From Microbacterium oleivorans (GTDB lineage: Bacteria > Actinomycetota > Actinomycetes > Actinomycetales > Microbacteriaceae): a stretch of DNA of 64,000 nucleotides. Position numbers and translations under genes: made by a program. Location of the stretch: the NCBI RefSeq assembly GCF_001644225.1, contig NZ_LSTV01000004.1, positions 169,723 through 233,722 of the forward strand. Reading direction: 5' to 3'. The notes beneath the pieces were generated by a model. The model was not told where the DNA came from. It saw only the letters and a program-made list of their open reading frames with translations, and made no database searches. Positions 26,620 through 35,870 of this stretch are shown here, in pieces; positions within the stretch are counted from its first letter, which is position 1, and every line of letters begins with the position of its first letter.

Positions 26620-28035
26620 TCAGGTGGAGGCAGCCTGCCCGTCCGCGTGCCACAGCAGGCCGGATCGGATGCGCTCCGCTTCGTCCTTCGCATCGGCGAC
26701 GACGCGGGTGAGGCCGGTGCCGTCGACCCACGCGCCGACGACGCCGAGCCGCTCGTCCTGCCGGACGGCGCGGCGCACCTCGTCCCGCGCGGGTGACAGG
26801 GCGGAGGACGGCAGCGACCGCGGCCAGCGGGCGCGGTGCGTGCCGCGCACGGTGCCCAGGTCGACGCCGAGCAGCTCGGCGGCGGCGGCCGTGGACGCGG
26901 CGATCGCGTCGCCGTCGGGCAGGTCGCTCGCCGGTGTCGTCACCCGGACGATGTGCGGCTCGCCCGCGCGATGCGGCCAGGTCGCCGTCGCGTGCACGAC
27001 CGCGATCGCCGCCGCGGCGCCGGGAGCCGCGTAGACGGCGTGACCGCGCGGGCGGGCGTCGAGGGCGGGGGCATCGAGGACGAGCGTCACGACGTCGACG
27101 TCGTCGGGCGAGAGGACCGCGCCGTCGAGGCCGGGCAGGTGAGGCGCGAGCAGTCGCCGAGCGGGCCCCTCGGGGGTCGCGACGATGACCGCGTCGACGT
27201 CGAGCGTCTGCTCCTCGTCCTCCGCCGTCCACGTCACGGTCCAGCCGTCGTCGGTGCGCCGCAGCCCCGTGGCCGCGGTTGCGGTGCGGACGTCGACCTC
27301 GAGGTCGGCGAGGCGCTGCGCGACCGCGTCGACGAAGACCGACATGCCGCCCTCGATCGTGGCGCGCGAGGGCCCGGCGTCGCCGTCGGGCAACTGCTGC
27401 GCGACGGCGCCCGAGAGCGAACCGGTGCGCGTGAGCGCGGCGTTGAGGCCGCGGGCGGCCCGGTCGACGTCGACTTCCTCGGGAGGGACGCCGTGGATGC
27501 CGAAGGTCAGCGGCGCGACCATCCGCTCGAGGACCCGCGCGCCCATCCTGCTCTCGACGAGGGCCCCGAGGCTGCGCTGGGCGCCGATCGTCAGCGGCGG
27601 CCGCAGCCGGTCGACGTAGGCGCGCCAGGTACCCGACCATCCGATGATGCGGCGTACGCGGGCGTCGAAGGCGTTGGCGGGGATGCCGAGGATCGACGCA
27701 TCCGGCAGCGGCGCGACCCCGTGCGCGCCGGCGACCCAGGTCTCGGCCTCGCGCGCCGACACGACCGCGCCCCGGAGGCCGAGGTCGTCCAGGAGCTCCT
27801 GCAGGGCACCCGGGGCGACGCGGAAGCCGTCGGCGGCGACATCGACCCGCCGGCCGTCGAGCTCGGCGGAGGCGACGATGCCGCCGAGTCGGTCCCCCGC
27901 CTCGAACAGGGTCACCCGGATGCCGAGCTTGGCGCACTCGAGCGCTGCGACGAGCCCGGCGACACCGCCTCCGAGGACGGCGACGCGCGCACGTCGCGCC
28001 TGCGAGATGAGATCGGGGGCGGCCGCGGCATCCAT
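26620..28035 (-). CDS. protoporphyrinogen oxidase (HemY type, FAD-dependent)
   Basis: 471 aa. The FAD dinucleotide-binding motif is VAVLGGGVAGLVAALECAKLG followed by EAGDRLGGIVAS. The middle has GIHGVPPEEVDVDRAA, and the C-terminal FAD-contact segment is LGVVGAWVDGTGLTRVVADAK, as in coproporphyrinogen/protoporphyrinogen oxidases of actinobacteria. An ATG three codons upstream (28044) lies only 1 nt from the GGGGGAGG, so 28035 with good spacing is chosen. It fits with hemD nearby. Confidence 0.87.
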   Translation of the reverse strand: MDAAAAPDLISQARRARVAVLGGGVAGLVAALECAKLGIRVTLFEAGDRLGGIVASAELDGRRVDVAADGFRVAPGALQELLDDLGLRGAVVSAREAETWVAGAHGVAPLPDASILGIPANAFDARVRRIIGWSGTWRAYVDRLRPPLTIGAQRSLGALVESRMGARVLERMVAPLTFGIHGVPPEEVDVDRAARGLNAALTRTGSLSGAVAQQLPDGDAGPSRATIEGGMSVFVDAVAQRLADLEVDVRTATAATGLRRTDDGWTVTWTAEDEEQTLDVDAVIVATPEGPARRLLAPHLPGLDGAVLSPDDVDVVTLVLDAPALDARPRGHAVYAAPGAAAAIAVVHATATWPHRAGEPHIVRVTTPASDLPDGDAIAASTAAAAELLGVDLGTVRGTHRARWPRSLPSSALSPARDEVRRAVRQDERLGVVGAWVDGTGLTRVVADAKDEAERIRSGLLWHADGQAAST

Positions 28036-28086
28036 GCTGTCCATCCTCCCCCACCCCGCGTGAGCCGAGAGTGGGAACATGGACGC

Positions 28087-28662
28087 ATGGCCCTCCACAT
28101 CACCGGCGACGAGGCCGCCGACGCGCTCCTCACCGACGAACCGCTCGCCCTCCTGATCGGGATGCTGCTCGACCAGCAGATCGCGATGGAGACGGCCTTC
28201 GCCGGGCCGCTGAAGATCCGCGATCGCACGGGCGGGCTCGACGCCGCCGGCATCGCCGCCGCAGACCCCGAGGAGTTCGCCGCCGCGTTCGGTCAGACCC
28301 CGGCCGTGCACCGCTTCCCCGGGTCGATGGCCGGTCGCGTGCAGGCGCTGTGCCAGGCACTCGTCGATGAGTGGGGCGGGGATGCCGCTGCGCTGTGGAC
28401 CGAGGGCGACTTGGACGGCGCAACCGTCCTGAAGCGGCTGAAGGCACTGCCGGGCTTCGGCGACCAGAAGGCGAGGATCTTCCTCGCGCTCCTCGGCAAG
28501 CAGTACGGCTTCACGGGAGCCGGCTGGCGCGACGCCGCCGGCGCCTACGGGGAAGAGGGCTCGTTCCGCTCCGTCGCCGACATCGTCTCGCCGGAATCAC
28601 TCGCGAAGGTCCGCGAGCACAAGCGCGCCGCCAAAGCCGCCGCGAAGGCCGCGAAGGGCTGA
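28087..28662 (+). CDS. HhH-GPD-type base excision repair protein
   Basis: 191 aa. LGMLLDQQIAMETAF near the start and the helix-hairpin-helix LKALPGFGDQKARIFLALLG are typical of a short actinobacterial HhH-GPD glycosylase family. The tail is Lys/Ala-rich and probably binds DNA. It is followed after 3 nt by a DUF1801 gene, so the two form an operon. Confidence 0.83.
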   Translation: MALHITGDEAADALLTDEPLALLIGMLLDQQIAMETAFAGPLKIRDRTGGLDAAGIAAADPEEFAAAFGQTPAVHRFPGSMAGRVQALCQALVDEWGGDAAALWTEGDLDGATVLKRLKALPGFGDQKARIFLALLGKQYGFTGAGWRDAAGAYGEEGSFRSVADIVSPESLAKVREHKRAAKAAAKAAKG

Positions 28663-28665
28663 GCC

Positions 28666-29091
28666 ATGGAGCGCACGGGGCGCGACGTCGACGAGTTCGT
28701 CGCGCAGGTCACACCCGCGAAGCGCCGCTCGGATGCCGAGACCCTCGTCGCGCTGATGCGTGAGCTCACCGGGCGCGAGCCGCAGATGTGGACCGGATCG
28801 ATCATCGGCTTCGGCGCCTGCCGTTACCGTTACGCCACCGGCACCACGGGCGAGATGCCGCTGCTCGGCTTCTCGCCCCGCAAGGCCGCCACGACGATCT
28901 ACCTCGACCGGACCGACGCGCACACGGAGGCGCTCGCGAGGCTCGGGCCGCACACGACGGGCGCCGGCTGCCTCTACGTGAAGGACCTCGCGACGGTCGA
29001 CGAGGGCGTGCTGCGAGGCATCCTCTCCGACACCCTGCGCCGGGTCGTCGACGACGAGCTGCCGGGCGCGACGATCACCGTCCTCGACTGA
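28666..29091 (+). CDS. DUF1801 domain-containing protein
   Basis: 141 aa. The sequence shows the DUF1801 layout: DEFVAQVTPAKRRSDAETLVALM, GFGACRYRYATGTTGEMPLLGFSPRK, ending in LRRVVDDELPG. It is a small alpha/beta protein of unknown function. It begins 3 nt after the HhH-GPD gene. Confidence 0.82.
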   Translation: MERTGRDVDEFVAQVTPAKRRSDAETLVALMRELTGREPQMWTGSIIGFGACRYRYATGTTGEMPLLGFSPRKAATTIYLDRTDAHTEALARLGPHTTGAGCLYVKDLATVDEGVLRGILSDTLRRVVDDELPGATITVLD

Positions 29092-29118
29092 CCGGCCCTT
29101 CGCGGGACGGAACGCATT

Positions 29119-29400
29119 TCAGCGCTTCCGCGCACCCGCCGAGCGTTCGACGAGCACCGCGACGACCAGCACGACGACGATCGCGAGCAGCATCCCGCGA
29201 GCGATCCAGGCTGCGCCGCTGTCGACGATCTCACCGTCGCGCAGCCCGAGCACGACGAGCAGGGCTCCCAGTCCCTGCGCACGCGGGGTGCCCCCGGCAT
29301 CCGATTCGACCGCTGCCGACACCGGAACGGCGACGAGGAACGACAGCGCGATCGCCACGACCGCGCAGAGGAGCGCGATCAGATGCGCGACGATCCGCAC
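29119..29400 (-). CDS. small membrane protein, hypothetical
   Basis: 93 aa starting with GTG. Two membrane helices (ALLCAVVAIALSFLVAVPV and AWIARGMLLAIVVVLVVAVLV) flank a short extracytoplasmic loop, and the tail is basic (RSAGARKR). No family recognised. It is upstream of glyS's end and convergent with the DUF1801 gene. Confidence 0.6.
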   Translation of the reverse strand: MRIVAHLIALLCAVVAIALSFLVAVPVSAAVESDAGGTPRAQGLGALLVVLGLRDGEIVDSGAAWIARGMLLAIVVVLVVAVLVERSAGARKR

Positions 29401-29415
29401 CGCGCTACGCCCGAC

Positions 29416-30804
29416 TCAGGCGCCGCGGAGGCGCGGAGCGAGGTAGGCGTGCAGCTCGGTCAGGGCCACGCGCTCCTGCGCCATCGAGTCGCGGTCGCGG
29501 ATGGTCACGGCGTCGTCGTCGAGCGAGTCGAAGTCGACCGTGACGCAGAACGGCGTACCGATCTCGTCCTGACGGCGGTAGCGGCGGCCGATCGCGCCGG
29601 CGTCGTCGAAGTCGACGTTCCAGCCGTTCGCCCGCAGGTCGTCGGCCACCTTGCGGGCCAGCGGCGACAGGCGCTCGTTGCGGCTGAGCGGCAGCACCGC
29701 CACCTTGACGGGCGCGAGGCGCGGGTCGAGGCCGAGCACCGTGCGGGTGTCGGTGCCACCCCTCGCGTTCGGCACCTCCTCCTCGCGGTACGCGTCGACG
29801 AGGAACGCCATCATGGCGCGGGTCAGACCGAACGACGGCTCGATGACGTACGGGACGTAGGTCTCGCCGGATGCCTGATCGAAGTAGGTGAGCTTCTGCC
29901 CGGAGGCCTCGATGTGGCTCGACAGGTCGTAGTCGGTGCGGTTGGCGACACCCATCAGCTCGCCCCACTCCTTGCCCGCGAAACCGAAGCGGTACTCGAC
30001 GTCGATCGTGCCGGCGGAGTAGTGCGCGCGGTCCTCCTCGGGCACGTCGAACTGACGCATGTTCTCGGGGTCGATGCCGAGGTCGATGAACCAGTTCCAG
30101 CAGGCCTGCACCCAGTGGTCGAACCACTCGCCCGCCTCGGCCGGCGGCGTGAAGAACTCGATCTCCATCTGCTCGAACTCGCGCGTGCGGAAGATGAAGT
30201 TGCCGGGGGTGATCTCGTTGCGGAACGCCTTGCCGACCTGGCCGATGCCGAACGGCGGCTTCTTGCGGCTCGCGGTGAGGACGTTCGAGAAGTTCACGAA
30301 GATGCCCTGCGCCGTCTCGGGACGCAGGAAGTAGAGGCCGCTCTCGTCGTCGACGACGCCGAGGTAGGTCTTCACGAGACCCGAGAACGACTTCGGCTCG
30401 GTGTACTGGCCCTTCGTGCCGCAGTTCGGGCAGGGCACGTCGCCGAGACCGTTCTCGGCCGTGCGTCCCTTGCGCGCCTCGAAGTCCTCGATGAGCGTGT
30501 CCTCGCGGAACCGCTTGTGGCACTGCAGGCACTCCACGAGCGGGTCGGTGAAGGTCGCGACGTGACCCGACGCCTCCCAGACGCGCTTGGGGAGGATGAT
30601 CGACGAGTCGAGCCCGACCATGTCGCCGCGACCGCGGACGAAGGTCTGCCACCACTGCTGCCGGATGTTCTCCTTCAGCTCCGTGCCGAGGGGACCGTAG
30701 TCCCACGCCGACCGCGACCCGCCGTAGATCTCGCCCGCCTGGAAGACGAACCCGCGGTGACGGGCGAGGGCGATGACTTTGTCGAGACGGGACTGCTCGG
30801 CCAC
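29416..30804 (-). CDS. glyS: glycyl-tRNA synthetase, homodimeric type
   Basis: 462 aa class II synthetase. [17 protein letters not shown] is the N-terminal signature. CLQCHKRF and CPNCGTKG form a zinc site. Motif 2 is [25 protein letters not shown], and the C-terminal anticodon domain ends in [13 protein letters not shown] longer in-frame ATG at 30867 adds 21 atypical residues, whereas GTG at 30804 follows GGAG at good spacing and gives the family length. Charges tRNA-Gly in the cytosol. Confidence 0.95.
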   Translation of the reverse strand: MAEQSRLDKVIALARHRGFVFQAGEIYGGSRSAWDYGPLGTELKENIRQQWWQTFVRGRGDMVGLDSSIILPKRVWEASGHVATFTDPLVECLQCHKRFREDTLIEDFEARKGRTAENGLGDVPCPNCGTKGQYTEPKSFSGLVKTYLGVVDDESGLYFLRPETAQGIFVNFSNVLTASRKKPPFGIGQVGKAFRNEITPGNFIFRTREFEQMEIEFFTPPAEAGEWFDHWVQACWNWFIDLGIDPENMRQFDVPEEDRAHYSAGTIDVEYRFGFAGKEWGELMGVANRTDYDLSSHIEASGQKLTYFDQASGETYVPYVIEPSFGLTRAMMAFLVDAYREEEVPNARGGTDTRTVLGLDPRLAPVKVAVLPLSRNERLSPLARKVADDLRANGWNVDFDDAGAIGRRYRRQDEIGTPFCVTVDFDSLDDDAVTIRDRDSMAQERVALTELHAYLAPRLRGA

Positions 30805-30907
30805 GGTGGCTCCAATGGTCGTCGTGAAGAGGGTGCGCGAGGGCGCGGACGCCGCGACACGCGGCATCCCTCAGTCTATCCGGGCCCGTTCCGGCGCTCG
30901 ACGAAGG

Positions 30908-31285
30908 TCAGGAGACGAAGCGGATGCTGAGGGGCGGCGTGTACCACTGCCCCTGGCTCGCCTTCACGGCCGCGACGATCTCGATCACGAGGGCGTAGAC
31001 GCCCACCGCGAGCAGCAGCAGGAACCCGATGCCGATCAACGACAGCGGGATGCACACGAACGCGGCGATGAGCACCGTGAGCTGGAAGTTGAGGGCGGCG
31101 GCGCTGTGGGCGCGGATGAACGGCCCCCGGTCGCGCAGTACGAGGTAGACGACGAGCGCGCCCACGAACGAGAGGAAGATGCCGCTCAGATGGGTCAGCG
31201 TCGCCCACAGCTTCTCGTCCTCGGGACGCAGCGGCGGCGCGACCGGGTACGGCTGCGCGGGCGGCGGGGGCGGGGGCATCGTCAT
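30908..31285 (-). CDS. DUF4870 domain-containing membrane protein
   Basis: 125 aa. A proline-rich cytosolic head (PPPPPPAQPYP) is followed by EDEKLWATLTHLSGIF, then three helices with LRDRGPFIRAHSAAALNFQLTV, which is the DUF4870 (TIC20-like) signature. Function unknown. TACGCT lies 6 nt from the ATG on the minus strand. Confidence 0.85.
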   Translation of the reverse strand: MTMPPPPPPAQPYPVAPPLRPEDEKLWATLTHLSGIFLSFVGALVVYLVLRDRGPFIRAHSAAALNFQLTVLIAAFVCIPLSLIGIGFLLLLAVGVYALVIEIVAAVKASQGQWYTPPLSIRFVS

Positions 31286-31415
31286 GGCGCCAGCGTAGGG
31301 GGCAGGGGCGGGATGCCGCGAACCTCGTCACGCGGCTGGAGTAACCGATACGTTCGACGTGGGCACGTTCGTCGTGCCGCACGAAGGACATCGAGACTCA
31401 GGGGGGAACTCACTC

Positions 31416-32891
31416 ATGGATGCACTCATCGCGGGAGGCGCGTTTGTCGTCGGCGGCATCATCGTCGTCGCCGTCGTCGTCTTCATCATCATCTTCATGG
31501 TGGTGCTGCGGGCCTGGTACAAGGTCGCGAAGGCCGACCAGGCGCTCGTCATCGTCGGTCGCAATCAGAAGAGCGCCTCGGGGGACTCCTCGCGCATCTC
31601 CGTCATCACCGGCGGCGGCGCCCTGGTCAACCCGCTCACGCAGCGCGCCGAGATGATCTCGCTGCGCGCGCGCCAGATCAAGATGGAGCCGACGGCACAG
31701 GCATCCAACGGCGTCACCGTCAACGTCAGTGGTGTCGCACTCGTCAAGATCGGCTCCGATCCCGAGTTCGTCCGTCGCGCCGCGGAGCGGTTCCTCTCGC
31801 AGGACGGCGCGATCGAGCAGTTCACCACCGAGCAGCTCGAGGGTGCGCTGCGCGGCGTGGTCGCGACCCTGACCGTCGAGCAGCTCATGAAGGACCGGCA
31901 GAAGCTGTCGGACCAGATCGCCGAGGGCATCAAGAGCGACCTGCTCGCGCAGGGCCTCATCCTCGACTCGTTCCAGATCCAGGGCGTCACCGACAAGAAC
32001 GGCTACATCGACGCCCTCGGCGCCACCGAGGTCGAGCGCGTGCGCCGCGAGGCCGAGGTCGCCCGCATCAACGCCGCCCGCGAGGTCAAGGCGCGTCAGA
32101 TCGCCACCGACGAGGCGAACCTCATCGAGCAGACCGCGTACGACCGCAACACCGCCCAGGCCTCCGCCGAGGTCGGACGCGCCCGCGCCGAGGCCGAGCA
32201 GGCCGAGGCCCTCGCCCGCGCCGAGCGCGAGCAGGCGGTCCTCCTGCAGCAGGCCGAGAACCGTCAGGCCCAGCTCGACGCCGACGTCAAGAAGGTCGCC
32301 GACGCGTCGCTCTACGAGCGCCAGCGCTCGGCGGACGCCGACGCGTACACGCAGGTCAAGGCCGCTGAGGCCCGCGCGCAGATCGCAGCCCAGGAAGCCG
32401 AGGCGACGCGCCTTCGCGCCCAGGCCGAGGCCGACGCGATCCGGCTCGAGGGTGAGGCCCGCGCCGAGGCGATCAAGGCCGAGGCCGCGGCCATCGCGCA
32501 GAACCAGGAGGCGCTGCTCGCGCAGCGCGCGATCGAGGCCCTCGTGCCGCTCATGACCGAGTTCGCCCGCGGCTTCGACAAGGTCGGGTCGATCACGGTC
32601 CTCGGCGGCGAGGGCGCGTCGAGCCACATCGCCGGCGAGAGCGCCTCGAGCATGCGCGCCACCTTCGACGCCGTTCAGGCGGCGACGGGCATCGACCTGC
32701 GCGGCATCATCCAGGGCCAGGCCACCGGCCGCGGCATCGCCCAGGGGCTGCAGCAGGAGCAGGACGCGCAGGCTTCCGCCCCGCTGCGCCGCCGTGCGTC
32801 GGCGGAGCCCGCGGCGCCGGTCGCCGAGTCCGCGACCGCCCCGGCCGCCGAGCCGGCCGCGCCCGCCGCGCCGTCCCCGGACGCCGTGTGA
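31416..32891 (+). CDS. SPFH/flotillin-family membrane scaffold protein
   Basis: 491 aa. A single N-terminal membrane anchor (GGIIVVAVVVFIIIFMVVL) precedes a SPFH/band-7 domain (about 45-210), then a long Ala/Glu/Arg-rich coiled coil (210-380) and an Ala/Pro-rich tail. The arrangement is that of flotillins/FloT, which cluster in membrane microdomains. A strong Shine-Dalgarno GGGGGGA precedes the ATG. It is coupled by a GTGA overlap to the membrane protein at 32888, a plausible NfeD-like or partner role. Confidence 0.9.
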   Translation: MDALIAGGAFVVGGIIVVAVVVFIIIFMVVLRAWYKVAKADQALVIVGRNQKSASGDSSRISVITGGGALVNPLTQRAEMISLRARQIKMEPTAQASNGVTVNVSGVALVKIGSDPEFVRRAAERFLSQDGAIEQFTTEQLEGALRGVVATLTVEQLMKDRQKLSDQIAEGIKSDLLAQGLILDSFQIQGVTDKNGYIDALGATEVERVRREAEVARINAAREVKARQIATDEANLIEQTAYDRNTAQASAEVGRARAEAEQAEALARAEREQAVLLQQAENRQAQLDADVKKVADASLYERQRSADADAYTQVKAAEARAQIAAQEAEATRLRAQAEADAIRLEGEARAEAIKAEAAAIAQNQEALLAQRAIEALVPLMTEFARGFDKVGSITVLGGEGASSHIAGESASSMRATFDAVQAATGIDLRGIIQGQATGRGIAQGLQQEQDAQASAPLRRRASAEPAAPVAESATAPAAEPAAPAAPSPDAV

Positions 32892-33379
32892 CCTCAGCCG
32901 AGGGGGGCAGGTCGCTGGTCGTCGACGAGCACCTGGCCCCCCGACTGGCGCGCGGGTTCCTGCGTTGGCAGCTTCGTCGCCCGTCGTGGATCCTGCTCCT
33001 GAGCGCGACCGCCGTCGTCGTGGCGCTGAGCGTGTTCCTCACCGCGACCGGCAGCGACGGCGCCGCGTGGGTGGGCATCGCGCTCGTCGTCCTCATCAGC
33101 GCGACGGTCATCGTGTCGTGGGTGGCGGTGCGATCCTCCATCCTCCGGGCGTACCCGGTCGGCTCCGTCGCCAGCGCGACCCTCACCGACGACGCGCTGC
33201 ACGCCACGTCGGCGCTCGGGACGAGCGAGATCCGGTTGACGGCGTTCCGCCGGGTGGATGCGGTCGGCGACGCGCTCCTGCTGAAGGTCGGCTCGTGGGC
33301 CGGCGGGGTCGCGGTCATGCCGCGTGCGTTGCTGTCCGAGGACGAGGTCGCGCGGCTGCAGGCGGCTGCGGGGCGCTGA
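32888..33379 (+). CDS. hypothetical membrane protein, partner of SPFH protein
   Basis: 163 aa starting with GTG inside the SPFH gene's stop (GTGA). Two membrane helices (WILLLSATAVVVALSVFL and AAWVGIALVVLISATVIVSWV) are followed by a soluble beta-rich C-terminus with SVASATLTDDALHATSALG, resembling a YcxB-like domain. The tight coupling suggests it works with the flotillin-like protein. Confidence 0.75.
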   Translation: MTSAEGGRSLVVDEHLAPRLARGFLRWQLRRPSWILLLSATAVVVALSVFLTATGSDGAAWVGIALVVLISATVIVSWVAVRSSILRAYPVGSVASATLTDDALHATSALGTSEIRLTAFRRVDAVGDALLLKVGSWAGGVAVMPRALLSEDEVARLQAAAGR

Positions 33380-33457
33380 CGCGGACGGGTGTTGCGGGGC
33401 GGCCCGCCGCTGTCAACCCCGCCCCCTGTCCGCGGCGCGGTCCGTAGCGTCGGCGGC

Positions 33458-34258
33458 ATGACCTTCACCCCTCGCCGCGCCATCGTGACCGCCTCCGACT
33501 CCGGCATCGGACGGGCGACCGCCCTCGCCCTCGCCGACGCCGGCATGGACGTCGGGGTCACGTGGCACTCCGACCAGGAGGGCGCCGAAGAGACCGCCGC
33601 CGAGGTGCGCCGCCGCGGCCGGAACGCCGTCGTCGCCCAGTTCGACGCGACCGAACTCGACTCGGTGCCCAGCGTCATCCGGGGCCTCGCCGCCGAGCTC
33701 GGCGGGCTCGACGTCTTCGTCAACAACGCCGGCGGCGGGACCGGCGGCCCCTTCCTCGAGATGGACATCGAGGGGTGGCGTCAGGTCGTCGGCCTCAACC
33801 TCGACGGCGCGTTCGTCGGGATGCACACGGCGGCGACGCTGATGGCGGATGCGGGTCAGGAGGGACGCATCATCGCGGTGACGAGCGTGCACGGCTCGCA
33901 GCCGCGGGTCGGGTCGGCCGCGTACGTCGCGTCGAAGCACGGCCTCGAGGGTCTTGTGAAGACGATGGCGCAGGAGCTCGGCGCGAAGGGCATCACGGTC
34001 AACTCGGTCGCCCCCGGCGAGATCGCGACACCGATCAACGACATGGATGCCGAGGACGCCGAGAACACGCATCGCCCCGGCATCCCGATCCCGCGTCCGG
34101 GTAAGCCGGAGGAGATCGCGGACGTGATCGCCTTCCTGGCGTCGCCGGCGTCGTCGTACGTCACCGGGGCGACGTGGGTCGTCGACGGCGGGATGCTGCA
34201 GATGGGGCCGCAGGCCGGGTCGCACCTCGAGTCCGACGCCTGGCGCAGCGCGGGCTGA
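33458..34258 (+). CDS. SDR-family oxidoreductase
   Basis: 266 aa classical short-chain dehydrogenase. VTASDSGIGRATALAL binds the cofactor, VNNAGGGTGGPFLEMD follows, TSVHGSQPRVGSAAYVASKHG carries Ser-Tyr-Lys, and the end is YVTGATWVVDGGM. The pattern is close to glucose 1-dehydrogenase or 3-ketoacyl reductase-like enzymes. TAGCGT (33445-33450) lies 7 nt before the ATG. Confidence 0.9.
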   Translation: MTFTPRRAIVTASDSGIGRATALALADAGMDVGVTWHSDQEGAEETAAEVRRRGRNAVVAQFDATELDSVPSVIRGLAAELGGLDVFVNNAGGGTGGPFLEMDIEGWRQVVGLNLDGAFVGMHTAATLMADAGQEGRIIAVTSVHGSQPRVGSAAYVASKHGLEGLVKTMAQELGAKGITVNSVAPGEIATPINDMDAEDAENTHRPGIPIPRPGKPEEIADVIAFLASPASSYVTGATWVVDGGMLQMGPQAGSHLESDAWRSAG

Positions 34259-34296
34259 GCGCGTCCGGCAGCGCGCGCCGGGGATAGCCTGGAGGG

Positions 34297-35730
34297 ATGG
34301 CCCCGGACGACAGACGCAGACTGACCCGGATGCCACGACAGGGCGCGATCGTCGCGGTCCTGGCGATCGCGGGTCTCGCGTCGTCGTTCATGTTCACCCT
34401 CGTGGTGCCGATCCAGTCGAAGCTGCCCGAGCTGCTGAACGCGAGCCGCGAGGACACGGCGTGGGTGGTGACGGCGACCCTGCTGGCCGCGGCCGTCTTC
34501 ACCCCGATCGCGGGGCGCCTCGGCGACATGTACGGCAAGCGCCGCATCGTGCTGGTGCTGCTCGGCCTGCTCATCGTGGGATCCGTCATCGCCGCCCTCT
34601 CCCCCGGGATCGGCGGCGTGATCGTCGGTCGTGCGCTGCAGGGTGCCGTCACGGGTGTCGTGCCGCTCGGGATCTCGATCATGCGCGACGTGCTGCACGA
34701 GGACCGGGTGGATGCCGCGATCGCCCTCATGTCGGCGACGCTCGGTGTCGGCGGCGCGGTCGGCATGCCGGTCAGCGCGATCATCACCGAGACGAGCGAC
34801 TGGCACGTGCTGTTCTGGATGGCTGCGGGGCTCGGCGCGGTGGTGTTCGTGCTCGTCGCCCTCATCGTGCCGCCGAGCGTCCTGCGCACGGCGGGACGCT
34901 TCGACTTCGCCGGCGCCGCCGGGCTCGCCGTCGGCCTCACCGGTGTGCTGCTCGCCGTCTCGCGCGGCAACGAGTGGGGCTGGACGTCGCCCGCGACCCT
35001 CGCGCTCGGCCTCGGCGGGCTCGCGGTCCTGCTGCTGTGGGGCTGGTTCGAGCTGCGCATCCGCGAACCGCTCCTCGACCTGCGGGTCGCCGCGCGGCCG
35101 GCCGTCCTGCTCACGAACCTCGCCTCGGTGGCGATGGGCTTCTCGCTGTTCGGCTCGAACGTGTCGTATCCGCAGATGCTCGAACTGCCGGCATCCGTCG
35201 GCGGATTCGGGCTCACCCTCTTCCAGGCCAGCCTCATCGTCATGCCCGCGGGCCTCGTGATGATGGTGCTGTCGCCGTTCTCGGGACGCCTCGCCCGCAC
35301 GATCGGACCCCGCGTGCTGCTCATCATGGGCGCGAGCGCGCTGATCGTCGCCTACGCGTACTCGCTGCTGTGGGCGTCGGAGGTGTGGCACATCCTCGTC
35401 GCGAACCTGCTCATCGGCGTGGGCATCGGCTTCGGGTACGCCGGGATGCCGATGCTCATCATGCGCTCGGTGCCGCAGAGCGAGACGGGTGCCTCGAACG
35501 GGCTGAACGCGCTGTTCCGCTCGCTCGGCACGTCGATCGCGGCGGCCGTCGTCGGCGCCGTCCTCGCAGGACTGTCGACCGTCCAGGACGGGGTCGCCGT
35601 GCCGACCCCCGCCGCCTTCCAGGTCTCCTTCGCGCTGGGACTCGGCGCCGCCGTCGTCGCGCTCGGCGTCGCCCTGTTCATCCCGCAGCGACGCGACCCG
35701 CACGAAGCGCACCCCTCGCTGCCGCGCTGA
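34297..35730 (+). CDS. MFS transporter, DHA2-like drug exporter
   Basis: 477 aa with about 12-14 membrane helices. The loop 2-3 motif is GRLGDMYGKRRIVLVLLGLL (motif A), and helix 5 motif C region is LMSATLGVGGAVGMPVSA. The organisation matches drug:H+ antiporters of the EmrB/QacA type. TAGCCT (34285-34290) and GGAGGG precede the ATG. It is convergent with another MFS gene across the 94-nt palindrome at 35772. Confidence 0.9.
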   Translation: MAPDDRRRLTRMPRQGAIVAVLAIAGLASSFMFTLVVPIQSKLPELLNASREDTAWVVTATLLAAAVFTPIAGRLGDMYGKRRIVLVLLGLLIVGSVIAALSPGIGGVIVGRALQGAVTGVVPLGISIMRDVLHEDRVDAAIALMSATLGVGGAVGMPVSAIITETSDWHVLFWMAAGLGAVVFVLVALIVPPSVLRTAGRFDFAGAAGLAVGLTGVLLAVSRGNEWGWTSPATLALGLGGLAVLLLWGWFELRIREPLLDLRVAARPAVLLTNLASVAMGFSLFGSNVSYPQMLELPASVGGFGLTLFQASLIVMPAGLVMMVLSPFSGRLARTIGPRVLLIMGASALIVAYAYSLLWASEVWHILVANLLIGVGIGFGYAGMPMLIMRSVPQSETGASNGLNALFRSLGTSIAAAVVGAVLAGLSTVQDGVAVPTPAAFQVSFALGLGAAVVALGVALFIPQRRDPHEAHPSLPR

Positions 35731-35771
35731 CGGGACGGTTCGGGGCGCGCGGGCGTCGGGCGCGGTCGGTG

Positions 35772-35865
35772 GGCGTCACGGGATGCAATGGATCTCGCGC
35801 GACACGCCGCGGCATCCGCTCGGTGGACGGCGTGTCGGGGCGGATCCATTGCATCCGTTGACGCC
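35772..35865. repeat. long imperfect palindrome between convergent MFS genes
   Basis: Two 24-nt arms (35772-35795 and 35842-35865) are reverse complements apart from two or three positions. A second inner inverted repeat (CGACACGCC... GGCGTGTCG) is nested inside. The whole folds as a long hairpin with a short loop. It sits between two convergent genes, where it could act as a bidirectional terminator, but it is far larger than needed and lacks a T tract. Confidence 0.8.
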
Positions 35866-35870
35866 GGCGC

